Below, one piece after another: positions 26,493 through 35,384 of a stretch of DNA of 64,000 nucleotides. The notes below the pieces were generated by a model. The model made no database searches. It was given only the letters and a program-made list of their open reading frames with translations, and was not told where the DNA came from. Numbering within the stretch: position 1 is the stretch's first letter; each line of letters begins with the position of its first letter. Location of the stretch: the NCBI RefSeq assembly GCF_022399565.1, contig NZ_JAJTUT010000005.1, positions 1-64,000 on the forward strand, read 5' to 3'. The position numbers were made by a program, and so were the translations under genes. The stretch is from Flavobacterium algicola (GTDB taxonomy: Bacteria > Bacteroidota > Bacteroidia > Flavobacteriales > Flavobacteriaceae).

Positions 26493-27494
26493 TTAATTTT
26501 CAATTTTAGGTTTACTAATCAATAAGCTCCACCACCCAACTGTTCTACCCAAAGCTTCGGTAAAAGCAGCTTTCTTTTGACTGCCCGTTACCGCATTTGT
26601 AAATCGAATTATGGTCAAAACAATCGTAATGGCATGCCATTTGAATCTAGCTTCTACATTTGGGTTTGGATTTTTCACACGCCAGACGTACCAACCGTTT
26701 CGTACGACCATTTTACCGTATAGGTATTGATTGGGTCTGCCCGATGCATCATGATAATGATTTAATCTAGCGGCAGTATTCAAATAGAGTTGTCCTAATC
26801 TTGACGCTCTCAAACAAAAATCGGCATCTTCATATAAGCCATATCCTTCAAAATAAGTTGAGAAATGAATTTGATCAAACAGCTTCTTCCTAAACGAAGA
26901 AACGCCACCCATAAGCATTTCTACTTTATAGGTTTTATCACTTGGCGGCAAAAATCCAACATTGCGCCCATGTGAATACAACGATGAATAACCTGGAGGA
27001 CAATTACTATCTATTCCTAATATTTTTCGAAGAATAAACCGGGAACCTTCTTTACAAGTCCACCCGTCATAATAAAACTCATTGATTTCTGGCTTGTAAT
27101 TATCACCTACAAAATCCCATTTAATCTCATTGTTAATGTAGCCGCCTACACCCAAAGCATCTGGGAAATGTTGATACGTTTTAATTAACTGCTCAAAATA
27201 ATCGCTTTCAAGTACAATATCATCATCCAAAAAACAAATGATTTCAGTTGTGTTATCCACCTTTTTTATACCGAAATTGCGCTGTTTGGTAAGGCCCCTA
27301 TCTTCATCAGGGATCTTAAAATATTTTAATTTTTCGAATTTGTTTTTTGATAAAATTGTTTTGGTCTCTTCATTGGCCGCCCCATCAACGATGATAATTT
27401 CGTCAGGAAAAACAGTTTGACTTTGAACTGATTGCAATAATTTCAACAAAGGCAAAGGCCTTAAATACGTACAAATAATTAACGCTATTTTCAT
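26493..27494 (-). CDS. GT2 glycosyltransferase
   Basis: The 333-aa GT-A protein starts IALIICTYLRPLPLL, has a DGAANEET segment and the metal-binding DDD at residues 90-92 (CFLDDDIVL). A basic C-terminal part follows without clear membrane segments. GEDRGLTKQRN-like context (EDRGLTKQRNFG) is typical of family 2. It is followed on its 5' side by a 138-base gap that shows no clear promoter. Confidence 0.9.
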   Translation of the reverse strand: MKIALIICTYLRPLPLLKLLQSVQSQTVFPDEIIIVDGAANEETKTILSKNKFEKLKYFKIPDEDRGLTKQRNFGIKKVDNTTEIICFLDDDIVLESDYFEQLIKTYQHFPDALGVGGYINNEIKWDFVGDNYKPEINEFYYDGWTCKEGSRFILRKILGIDSNCPPGYSSLYSHGRNVGFLPPSDKTYKVEMLMGGVSSFRKKLFDQIHFSTYFEGYGLYEDADFCLRASRLGQLYLNTAARLNHYHDASGRPNQYLYGKMVVRNGWYVWRVKNPNPNVEARFKWHAITIVLTIIRFTNAVTGSQKKAAFTEALGRTVGWWSLLISKPKIEN

Positions 27495-27632
27495 TGCCTA
27501 AGTTCCTTATTTAATATTAGCTGAAATTTTCGACCATTATCTATGATCGAATTGTTTACAAAAAATACAGCTTTTGTACTTGTATTCATTTTTATTTAAG
27601 CAAAGCCAAACGCCTTATGTGTTACTTTTTTT

Positions 27633-28655
27633 TTAATTTGACTCTAAGGTAAAGCGATCATAAATTGCTACAAAATACTCAATTCGCCTAAGCTTTTTGA
27701 GCCACAACTCGCGATTTTGCATTTGAATTTGCTCAAAATCGATTTCGGATATTTTATGATGGAAACCTAGTAATTGTTGTTCCAGTGAGTGTTCCTGAAC
27801 CAAAACAATATGATTGTCCCAATTAATACTATTAATCAAAGGTAATCTAAAATCGGTATCAATTACAACTGGAATTCGCCCCATTGCAAGCGTTTCGTAT
27901 AGTCGAACCGAAAAATTACCAACACCTCGTATGCAAAACACATAAGGATTATGCTCCATATTCTGAAAAAACTCTAACTTGAACTTTTTATGATCTTCTG
28001 TTTTATTTACACCTCCATGGTACTTTTTTCTCAATATAAAATCTGTTATGATATTGCTATTAACCATCAGTCTTTTTAAAAATTGATAGCGTTTGATACT
28101 TGACGGATAATAGGGCTGAAAATCAGTTTGAAGTTGCTTAGTGAATCGTTTACAATTGTACTTGATATAAACTAGGTACTCTTTGATTTTTTTTACTAAG
28201 GAATTATTTGCATTACCCACAAAACCTATTTGGATTTTATTATTTTTTGGGATCGTTTTAAAATCTTTTTCTAAGAACTCATATGGGTCTCCAATAAAAG
28301 AGGGCAAAATAAAAGTTGAATCGTTTAACTTGGAATGGAAACCACCTGTTCTAAATGTATTGACACGAGGATCTATTGTCTGTCCAAAATCTCCTGCAGT
28401 GTACACCCATACTTTTTTTCCTAGATCGAGAGCTGTTCCTATAAATTTAGCTAATCGAGGCTGTCCTTTTGCCGAATCGTAATGAGCTATATCTATAGGT
28501 ACAACAGCTATATCGCATTCTTCAACTCTGTACACCAATTCAAATTTTTCAAGTAAATACTCATTGCGCACGTACCACAAGTCAAATAACAATGGAAATA
28601 CTTGTTTCCTATACATCGGAATCAAAAACTTGGGATCTGTATAAAGCTTGAGCAT
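27633..28655 (-). CDS. Exostosin-like (GT47-type) glycosyltransferase
   Basis: The 340-aa protein has the exostosin signature near the C-terminus: NPYVFCIRGVGNFSVRLYETLAMGR split over residues about 246-270, followed by IPVVIDTDFRLPL. The N-terminal half has a Rossmann-like CDIAVVPIDIAHYD segment. Bacterial members act on surface glycans with donors that are mostly unknown. It is followed within ten bases by the next gene on the same strand. Confidence 0.85.
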   Translation of the reverse strand: MLKLYTDPKFLIPMYRKQVFPLLFDLWYVRNEYLLEKFELVYRVEECDIAVVPIDIAHYDSAKGQPRLAKFIGTALDLGKKVWVYTAGDFGQTIDPRVNTFRTGGFHSKLNDSTFILPSFIGDPYEFLEKDFKTIPKNNKIQIGFVGNANNSLVKKIKEYLVYIKYNCKRFTKQLQTDFQPYYPSSIKRYQFLKRLMVNSNIITDFILRKKYHGGVNKTEDHKKFKLEFFQNMEHNPYVFCIRGVGNFSVRLYETLAMGRIPVVIDTDFRLPLINSINWDNHIVLVQEHSLEQQLLGFHHKISEIDFEQIQMQNRELWLKKLRRIEYFVAIYDRFTLESN

Positions 28656-28664
28656 AAATAGGAT

Positions 28665-29456
28665 TTATTTAATTCGAAAATTTTTGTAGGTGCGCAGTCC
28701 TCTTGTAGTACTGTTATATCTTAAACATTCATAATACAAACGAAATGCACGAGCCATTTTTACTATCGGTTTATAAATTTGAATTTCTTTATTCTTTTTA
28801 CCTGATTCATTTGCCAAAACGGAAACGCTACCCTCCACAACCATTGCAAAGGCTTTTTTAGTTAATCCGATTCTAGCCTTAGACTTTAAAATTCGAATCG
28901 CATATTCCGTTTCACCGTAACGCCCAGAGGTGTTCTCCAAATAATAATCATAGGTTTTATAAAAACTTTTTTTGACAATAAATGGATGATCACTATACTG
29001 GTAGTAATTGGTTTGAAAATTTTCAAACGAAAATTTCGGAATCAACTTTACATTTTCAGTCAAATGAATCAGTTTGTTAAATTTTACATTTGAGGTAAAT
29101 CGAATCATGTCTACCTTATTAGTATGTAACAAATTTAAACATTCTGGCAAATAAGTACTTAAATCGGGCATCAAAATAAAGTCTTCTTGACAATAAACTA
29201 TGTATTCGCCTTCACATGATTTTATACCTTTATTAATATTGGCTGCAAGTCCTTGATTTTGTGGAGCCAAAATCAACTTATCAATTGCATAGTCTTCTAT
29301 TAATTTTAAATTGTCTTTTGAACTATAATCATCACTTACCACAATTTCATAACTTAATGCATCAAGATTTTCAATCGCATTAATACATTGCAATAAATCG
29401 TAGGGACGATTGTAATGTGTGATCAAAAAACTAATTTTTATACTATCTTTTTTCAT
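28665..29456 (-). CDS. GT2 glycosyltransferase with a modified DxD
   Basis: The 263-aa GT-A protein starts ISFLITHYNRPYDLL, and VSDDYSSKDN follows at about 39-48. The position where DxD is expected reads YCQEDFIL (QED at 90-92). QED is a permitted variant in family 2. It overlaps the next gene upstream by 14 bases. No membrane segment is present. Confidence 0.85.
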   Translation of the reverse strand: MKKDSIKISFLITHYNRPYDLLQCINAIENLDALSYEIVVSDDYSSKDNLKLIEDYAIDKLILAPQNQGLAANINKGIKSCEGEYIVYCQEDFILMPDLSTYLPECLNLLHTNKVDMIRFTSNVKFNKLIHLTENVKLIPKFSFENFQTNYYQYSDHPFIVKKSFYKTYDYYLENTSGRYGETEYAIRILKSKARIGLTKKAFAMVVEGSVSVLANESGKKNKEIQIYKPIVKMARAFRLYYECLRYNSTTRGLRTYKNFRIK

Positions 29457-30993
29457 CTCTTAATTTGCTAGCCCAATATTGACTCACTGCCCATTTTTGC
29501 CTAAACATCTTATAAAAATATAAGTAGTTCGTAAAATTTACTTTTGTAACTAATTTCAAAAACAAGATAATCTGATAACCATTTACTTGCTGCTTTGTAA
29601 AATGCTTTTTGTAGACAAACATTATGGTTGGCGAAGGTTTTGGTTGGATCAGCTCAGCGTCCCACAATTGCACAATAGGAGTTCTAAAACCACCCATGGG
29701 AGCTTTGAGATGCGTAATTCTCAAACTAGGAAAATAAATCACATCATGGCCATGGTTGCGCAATTGCATTCCAAAGTCGGTATCTTCTCCGTATCCAAAT
29801 TCTAGCGCTTTATCAAAACGTATATTTTGCAAGGAAGATCGCTTCACGAAACTATTGCCCGAACCAAAGATTCCTGATTGATGAATGATGTTAAATTCTT
29901 GCACCTCCTCCTGTAAAATATAATTTGTAGTCACCACAGTGGTTCCGTATTGCGCTGCTTTGAGGAACATTTGTCCGATTAAATCGGCGTCAAAACGATT
30001 GTCATCGTCTCCAAGAAAAACCCACTCACTCGTTACTTGATCCAATGCCTGATTTCTTGCGTTGCATGCACCTGCTTGGTGTGTGAACGAATGCTTAATC
30101 ACAAATGGCCAAGTTTCTGTGGTTACGTAATCTAAATCAGAGACACTTTTAGGATCTGGGTTCTGCTCTACTATAATCACGTTTTTTGGCAATACTGTTT
30201 GTTTGGCTAAGTCTTTTAGTACATCATACAAATATTTTTTTCGTCCAATGGTTGGAATGATAACATCAATTGTCGGACTGGTCTTATTTATTGTAATCTC
30301 GCTTTGTATGTCTATACCATCAAACGTAATTTTGGCACCCATTCGACTTTTGAAAAAGAAAGCATTCAAGAAAGGAAGTAATGGCAACCGTTTTTCGTAA
30401 ATCAATAAATTAAGTAGTAATAGCAGCAACCAGCGTTTTTTAAAATGTTGCTTTACAAATCGAAATAAAGTAAATGTACATAATTTACTTGCTTCTTTTT
30501 CGACTTCTTTTTTAAGCAGTAAAGTTGGTTCTGAATAGCAAAAAAGACCTTTGGGCATCCCGATTTTGGCAACTGAATTCAAAAAATATTCAAAATTCTT
30601 GTCTGGTTTTACCTGTCCCGCGTACACTGATAAGGCAGCTGCGTGCATTACGCCTACATGAGTACTCATCATCCAAGTGGGATATTGCACCTCCTTATTG
30701 ACTTTCAAAAAAGGTGATTGCTCGATATAGCCAATTGGGTTCAGCAAAAAAACATTCGATTCAACACTGTAACTCAACATCATTTTTTGATGGTGGCAGA
30801 GTAAATCAATTGCTTCCACATTCAGCTTGCTTGCAAAATCTTCCCCACACCAAACGATTTTGTCGTTAGGAAATTTCTTTGCCAACAGTAACATAGTTTT
30901 TGCGATGTTCCCATTTTCGACTTTTGCCAGAGTAGTATCTGCTACGCCTGCAATTCGAGAAATCTTGTTTTTATGATGGTAAATGATAATCAT
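29443..30993 (-). CDS. Large GT2 glycosyltransferase with an N-terminal extra domain
   Basis: The 516-aa protein has an N-terminal part of about 235 residues that I cannot assign to a named family; it contains GEDFASKL and GVMHAAALSVYAG and a hydrophobic stretch at about 188-198. A GT2 domain starts at residue 243 (DVIIPTIGRKKYL) with DDD at 329-331 and GEDTDFGMQLRN near 405. The first part may be a second, degenerate glycosyltransferase module. It overlaps both neighbours on the strand. Confidence 0.85.
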   Translation of the reverse strand: MIIIYHHKNKISRIAGVADTTLAKVENGNIAKTMLLLAKKFPNDKIVWCGEDFASKLNVEAIDLLCHHQKMMLSYSVESNVFLLNPIGYIEQSPFLKVNKEVQYPTWMMSTHVGVMHAAALSVYAGQVKPDKNFEYFLNSVAKIGMPKGLFCYSEPTLLLKKEVEKEASKLCTFTLFRFVKQHFKKRWLLLLLLNLLIYEKRLPLLPFLNAFFFKSRMGAKITFDGIDIQSEITINKTSPTIDVIIPTIGRKKYLYDVLKDLAKQTVLPKNVIIVEQNPDPKSVSDLDYVTTETWPFVIKHSFTHQAGACNARNQALDQVTSEWVFLGDDDNRFDADLIGQMFLKAAQYGTTVVTTNYILQEEVQEFNIIHQSGIFGSGNSFVKRSSLQNIRFDKALEFGYGEDTDFGMQLRNHGHDVIYFPSLRITHLKAPMGGFRTPIVQLWDAELIQPKPSPTIMFVYKKHFTKQQVNGYQIILFLKLVTKVNFTNYLYFYKMFRQKWAVSQYWASKLRDEKR

Positions 30994-32138
30994 GAAGCAC
31001 TGATTTCTTTGTAAAACTCAATATTTTGGATCACTATTTTATTAATGTCAAAATGTTCGCCCACATATTGCGCGGCCTTTTTTCCCATTTCTGCTCCAAG
31101 ATCGGGACTTTTCAAAACCTCCACTATACGGTCGGCAAATTGCTGATGATCCCCCGGATGTACTAAAAAACCGCTCTCACCATCAACCATTAGTTCCTGT
31201 GCCCAGCCAATACTAGTATTGACTACAGGTTTTTGCAATGCCATGGATTCAATCGTTACCATCCCTAAAGTTTCGGCATAACTTGGAAACACACATACAT
31301 TTGCTTGCCGCATAAATTCCTGCACGCCACTATACGCCACGGGTCCCAAATAGGTATAATTGGTTATATTGAACATTTTGAATTGTTCTTCTACTAATTG
31401 CCAAGTTGAAGAACTTTGCGTTTGAATATCCGGAGCATCCTGACCAATTAAGAATAATGTTGCATCAGGGTATTGTGCTGTTACCTTTTGCAAGATAATT
31501 GGTAATTCAAAAACTCCTTTTTTTCGAATAATGGTTCCAATGTATAAAATCATGCCGCGGTCAAAAGTAAGCGGATCTTCATTTTGAAAATGAGACAACT
31601 CAATTCCATAATGTATGGTTTTTACAACCTTTTTTTTAATACTAAACAATTCTGTTGAAAGATGAGCTGCATAATCTGTGGGTGCTATAAATGCATTTGC
31701 GCCGCGAGTAGCAATTTTCTCAAACCAAAAATTCTTTCGTTTCTGCTCCCGCTTTTCGATATGACAAAAATAAGTATCACTTCCATGAAACCGCATTACT
31801 ACTGGAGTTGAAAATTTCATGAAGGCCGAAATTCCGGTCCAATCGGGTACTTCAATCAAGTCAATCTTATTTTTTTTGATGATCGAATTACAATAGTTTC
31901 GAATGTGTTTTCGATACCAAAACCACTTAAAAGCGCTGTAATTTTTATCCTCAATTAAATGAAACTGAATTCCGTTGTCCTCAAAAACCATGGCTTCTTT
32001 TTGAGCATACACAAAAACAGTAACCTTGACCTCTTTTCGAACCAAGGCCTCAGCCAAATTTTTGATACTCGTGCCCAATCCGCCAGAATTAGCGATTTTA
32101 GAATGTGGGTATTCGGGCGTGAGAAAAGCGATGTGCAT
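30990..32138 (-). CDS. GT4-like glycosyltransferase
   Basis: The 382-aa GT-B protein begins MHIAFLTPEYPHSKIANSGG, a common GT4 start with a Gly-rich loop. FHGSDTYF near residue 120 and the EX7E motif PSYAETLGMVTIESMALQKP near 285 are intact. A longer frame reaches 32186, but it would overlap the FkbM gene ending at 32149; the ATG at 32138 leaves a gap of ten bases and is preferred. Confidence 0.9.
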   Translation of the reverse strand: MHIAFLTPEYPHSKIANSGGLGTSIKNLAEALVRKEVKVTVFVYAQKEAMVFEDNGIQFHLIEDKNYSAFKWFWYRKHIRNYCNSIIKKNKIDLIEVPDWTGISAFMKFSTPVVMRFHGSDTYFCHIEKREQKRKNFWFEKIATRGANAFIAPTDYAAHLSTELFSIKKKVVKTIHYGIELSHFQNEDPLTFDRGMILYIGTIIRKKGVFELPIILQKVTAQYPDATLFLIGQDAPDIQTQSSSTWQLVEEQFKMFNITNYTYLGPVAYSGVQEFMRQANVCVFPSYAETLGMVTIESMALQKPVVNTSIGWAQELMVDGESGFLVHPGDHQQFADRIVEVLKSPDLGAEMGKKAAQYVGEHFDINKIVIQNIEFYKEISAS

Positions 32139-32148
32139 GGGTAATTTT

Positions 32149-32931
32149 TTAACTATTAAATGTGTATCTGACATAAATATCTCCAAATTGTGTGTTTAGA
32201 AAATTTTCGTTTCTAATCAAATCTAGTATTGATGAATAATTGATCCAATTTGGTAATGCAAACTTCATGTTTTCTGTAATACAATAATTAAATTCTATTT
32301 TAGAATTATACAACTCATTTAAATAATACAAGCAATCTAATAAAGCTTGAACATTTTCTGGGACTGTATATTCTATAGACATCATATTTACAGGCTGTGA
32401 CAGCCCTTTCAATACTTCTAATTCAAAACCCTCCACATCAATTTTTACAAAATCTGGTTTCCCGTAAACTTCAATTAAGTAATCGAGAGTAATCATTTCT
32501 ACATCTCTTGTTTCGCTCCACTTAATATTGTCAAATCGGCCACTTTTCTTTGTAGAATTAATCCATTCAGTGGAAAACGACGATAGTATGTTAGCATTAG
32601 GCGCAATATGCATTTTCATAATCTCTTTTTTTGAACCTAAACCATTTTGTAAGAGAATAATCTTATTACCAAACTTTTTTCGTAGAAACTTTATGCATTC
32701 TACTTGAGGTTCCACAGCAATTATTGTAATATCAGTATCAATTATTGCTTCAATCCTGTTACCGAAATTAGCACCTATATCATAAAAAACACTATTAGGC
32801 TGTAAAAATTGAGAATAAAAAATACGTCTAGATACGAGATCTCTTCTTTCCTTTTGCGAAAGAAAGAGTGACTTTACAAGTTTTATATTTCCTATACCGA
32901 ATAAAGATTTTGCTAAATTTTTTATGTTCAT
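32149..32931 (-). CDS. FkbM-family methyltransferase
   Basis: The 260-aa protein has the SAM-binding motif FYDIGANFGNR near residue 50 and FVKIDVEGFELEVLKGL near 163, both characteristic of FkbM. These enzymes put methyl groups on sugar hydroxyls of polysaccharides and natural products. The frame extends upstream into the SGNH gene, but the ATG at 32931 is two bases beyond that gene's stop. Methylation of the surface glycan is the likely role. Confidence 0.88.
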   Translation of the reverse strand: MNIKNLAKSLFGIGNIKLVKSLFLSQKERRDLVSRRIFYSQFLQPNSVFYDIGANFGNRIEAIIDTDITIIAVEPQVECIKFLRKKFGNKIILLQNGLGSKKEIMKMHIAPNANILSSFSTEWINSTKKSGRFDNIKWSETRDVEMITLDYLIEVYGKPDFVKIDVEGFELEVLKGLSQPVNMMSIEYTVPENVQALLDCLYYLNELYNSKIEFNYCITENMKFALPNWINYSSILDLIRNENFLNTQFGDIYVRYTFNS

Positions 32932-32932
32932 C

Positions 32933-33820
32933 TTAAATTTTAATTTTAAAAAAATCATTGATAATAACTGCTGTAAACTTTCGTGCCCCCATATCATTCA
33001 TATGCCCGCAAGATGAAAAATATTTATCTTCAATAACAGCATTTTCGTAATTATAAACTTCAGGATAGGCTTTTTTTACTTTCTCGAAATAATTAATCCC
33101 TTTAGTATTTTCGCACATGGGTGTCATAATTGGTAGCAATCGGATGTTATGTTTTTTGCAAAGCAACTTTACATTTTCATAATATTTGTTGTGCGGCAAG
33201 GGCTTCAAATTGGTAATATCATTGCGCATTTTCATTTTCTTCTTGTTCCCCAACGGATAATACCCTTGGTTGTTCAACAAGGAAGTCGGCTCTTTGGTGA
33301 GTGTTTTGAATCCTTCTCTAAAGCCAATCTGAGAGTCGAATTTGATGTATCTGTAAAAAGGAATATAATACAAATAATTATAATCTGCTTCCTGTTCAAA
33401 CTGCTCCCGAACCACCTCAGAATTGTGAAGGTAAGGCAAAAACTTGGACGCTACTCCATCGGCACGCTTATCATTAGACAAACTTAAATCGACTTCGATA
33501 ATCAGGTTTTTAATCTCGTATTTCCGTTCCAACATCAATTTCAATAGTAAATCGGCTTCAAACAAATGCGAACCACTCATTCCATAATTAAAGGTCTTCA
33601 AACCTTTGTCTTCAAAAAGCTGTGACACAAAATGGTTGTTCGCCCGTGACGAACCCAAAATAACAACATCATACTTTTGCGCTGACGAGCTATACACTTG
33701 GTCTATTTTACCTCGACTGCTCGACTGTAAATAGATTTTCGTGTACGCCAAATCTAGTACCATCAATAGTACGATTGTTATGATAATTGTCTTTAAAACA
33801 AATAGTAAAAATTTCTTCAT
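32933..33820 (-). CDS. SGNH-like periplasmic O-acetylation partner
   Basis: The 295-aa protein has an N-terminal membrane anchor (about 5-23) and an SGNH-type segment VVILGSSRANNHF (GSSR at 56-59) with CGHMNDMGARKF near the C-terminus supplying the His. Proteins of this kind pair with MBOAT acyltransferases (as in DltD/DltB and AlgJ-X/AlgI) and move acetyl groups onto polymers outside the membrane. The MBOAT gene is directly upstream, 129 bases away, which supports that assignment. Confidence 0.78.
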   Translation of the reverse strand: MKKFLLFVLKTIIITIVLLMVLDLAYTKIYLQSSSRGKIDQVYSSSAQKYDVVILGSSRANNHFVSQLFEDKGLKTFNYGMSGSHLFEADLLLKLMLERKYEIKNLIIEVDLSLSNDKRADGVASKFLPYLHNSEVVREQFEQEADYNYLYYIPFYRYIKFDSQIGFREGFKTLTKEPTSLLNNQGYYPLGNKKKMKMRNDITNLKPLPHNKYYENVKLLCKKHNIRLLPIMTPMCENTKGINYFEKVKKAYPEVYNYENAVIEDKYFSSCGHMNDMGARKFTAVIINDFFKIKI

Positions 33821-33862
33821 TGGTTGTTACTAGTTCACTCTACTTAATTTATATACCTATTT

Positions 33863-33933
33863 CCTGTCCTGTCGAGCGCAGTTGAGACACTCCTACATTA
33901 AATACCTCATCTCGACTACGCTCCATCTGACAA
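33863..33933. repeat. Inverted REP-like pair
   Basis: Two arms, GTCGAGCGCAGTTGAGAC at 33871-33888 and ATCTCGACTACGCTC at 33909-33923, are imperfect inverted copies separated by about 20 bases. This lies in the 129-base gap between the SGNH and MBOAT genes. The motif is like palindromic intergenic repeats I have seen in flavobacteria. It is unlike the array at 38008-38872 in sequence, but of the same style. Confidence 0.65.
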
Positions 33934-33949
33934 ATAATTGTTACCACCA

Positions 33950-35383
33950 TCAAAACTGAAAATAAATAAACTCTTTGTAATCCGAATACGTTCCTAAAGC
34001 GATGATAGCTAATAAGCAGACCGATAATTTTAAAGTTGCAAACTTTCCCGAAATGGGTTCGACCTGCGTTCTGTAACGCCATTCGACCAAAACAAATGCT
34101 AGGACCAAAATCAATAATTCAAAATTATAGCGCTCGTTGTCTAAATACTGCGATGCGAAAGTTCCTTTTGTGAAAATTCCTTTTAGATAAAGAACGGCAT
34201 CTGTCACCGTTTTTGCCCGGAAGAACACCCACGCTACACACGACAGCAAAAAGGTGGATAATATGTTGATTATGGTTCGTACTGATTCCAAATTCCATGA
34301 CAAAACAGGATTTTCAATATTGGTTCGATTTCGCTTGAGCAATAGCAAAGGCAAAAAATAGACGGCGTTGAGAAAACCCCAAACCAAATACGTCCAGTTG
34401 GCACCATGCCAAAAACCACTGACGACAAAAATGATAAAGGTGTTACGCACCTGTTGCAACTTGCTCCCTCTGCTGCCGCCTAGCGGAATGTACAAATAAT
34501 CCTTGAACCAAGTGGACAATGAAATGTGCCATCGGCGCCAAAATTCAGCAATATCTCTAGAGAAATAAGGATAATTGAAGTTCTTTAGTAAATCGATTCC
34601 GAATAATTTTGACATACCTAATGCCATGTCCGAGTAACCCGAAAAATCACCGTAAATCTGGAAGGCAAAATAAATGGCTCCCAAAAGTAACGACAAGGAA
34701 TTCATGCTGGTATAATGATCAAAAATAGCGTTGGCATACGTAGCACAGGTATCTGCAATCACTACTTTTTTGACCAACCCCCATACAAATTGGTAGATTC
34801 CAGCTTTTGCCTTTTCAAAATCAAAGCTGCGTTTCACCTTTACTTGCGGTAGTAAATGTGTGGCTCTTTCAATAGGGCCCGCCACCAACAGAGGGAAGTA
34901 AGACACAAAAAGGGAGTAATCAACAAAGTTGTATTCGGCTTTAATTCTTTTTTTATAAATATCAATCACATACGACAACCCGTGGAAGGTGTAAAACGAA
35001 ATACCCACCGGCAAGACCACATCTAGTAAAAACGGACTGGATTGAAAACCTACCGAAGTCAACAATTCGCTCATCGAATTAGCAAAGAAGTTGTAATATT
35101 TAAAGATTCCTAGAAAACCCAAATTGACACCAATACTCAACCAGAACCAAAACTTTCGAGTGGTTTCTTTTTGGCTTTTCTCAATCTGAATTCCCGTGTA
35201 GTAATCCAAGAAAGTCGAAAAAACTAACAAAAACAGAAAGCGAAAATCCCAACAGGAATAAAAATAATAACTGGCAATGATCAATAGTAAATTTTGACTG
35301 CTTTTGTTTTTGTTAAAAACAAACCAATACAAAATAAATACAATGGGAAAAAATACCGCAAAGGCAAAGGAATTGAAAAACAT
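33950..35383 (-). CDS. MBOAT O-acyltransferase (AlgI/DltB-like)
   Basis: The 477-aa polytopic membrane protein has the MBOAT core with DIAEFWRRWHISLSTWFKDY near residue 290 and the catalytic His in GFWHGANWTYLVWG near 340. These enzymes pass an acetyl group across the inner membrane for addition to a polysaccharide. The neighbouring SGNH protein is the expected partner. It starts two bases beyond the stop of the upstream glycosyltransferase gene. Confidence 0.93.
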   Translation of the reverse strand: MFFNSFAFAVFFPIVFILYWFVFNKNKSSQNLLLIIASYYFYSCWDFRFLFLLVFSTFLDYYTGIQIEKSQKETTRKFWFWLSIGVNLGFLGIFKYYNFFANSMSELLTSVGFQSSPFLLDVVLPVGISFYTFHGLSYVIDIYKKRIKAEYNFVDYSLFVSYFPLLVAGPIERATHLLPQVKVKRSFDFEKAKAGIYQFVWGLVKKVVIADTCATYANAIFDHYTSMNSLSLLLGAIYFAFQIYGDFSGYSDMALGMSKLFGIDLLKNFNYPYFSRDIAEFWRRWHISLSTWFKDYLYIPLGGSRGSKLQQVRNTFIIFVVSGFWHGANWTYLVWGFLNAVYFLPLLLLKRNRTNIENPVLSWNLESVRTIINILSTFLLSCVAWVFFRAKTVTDAVLYLKGIFTKGTFASQYLDNERYNFELLILVLAFVLVEWRYRTQVEPISGKFATLKLSVCLLAIIALGTYSDYKEFIYFQF

Positions 35384-35384
35384 C

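Noticed and set aside
27495..27632. Internal promoter in the 138-base gap of the glycan locus
   Set aside because: No TTG-N19-TAnnTTTG arrangement is found on the minus strand.
29443..29456. Frameshift at the 14-base overlap between two GT2 genes
   Set aside because: Both proteins have complete starts and ends with their own motifs, so the overlap is normal for this packed locus.
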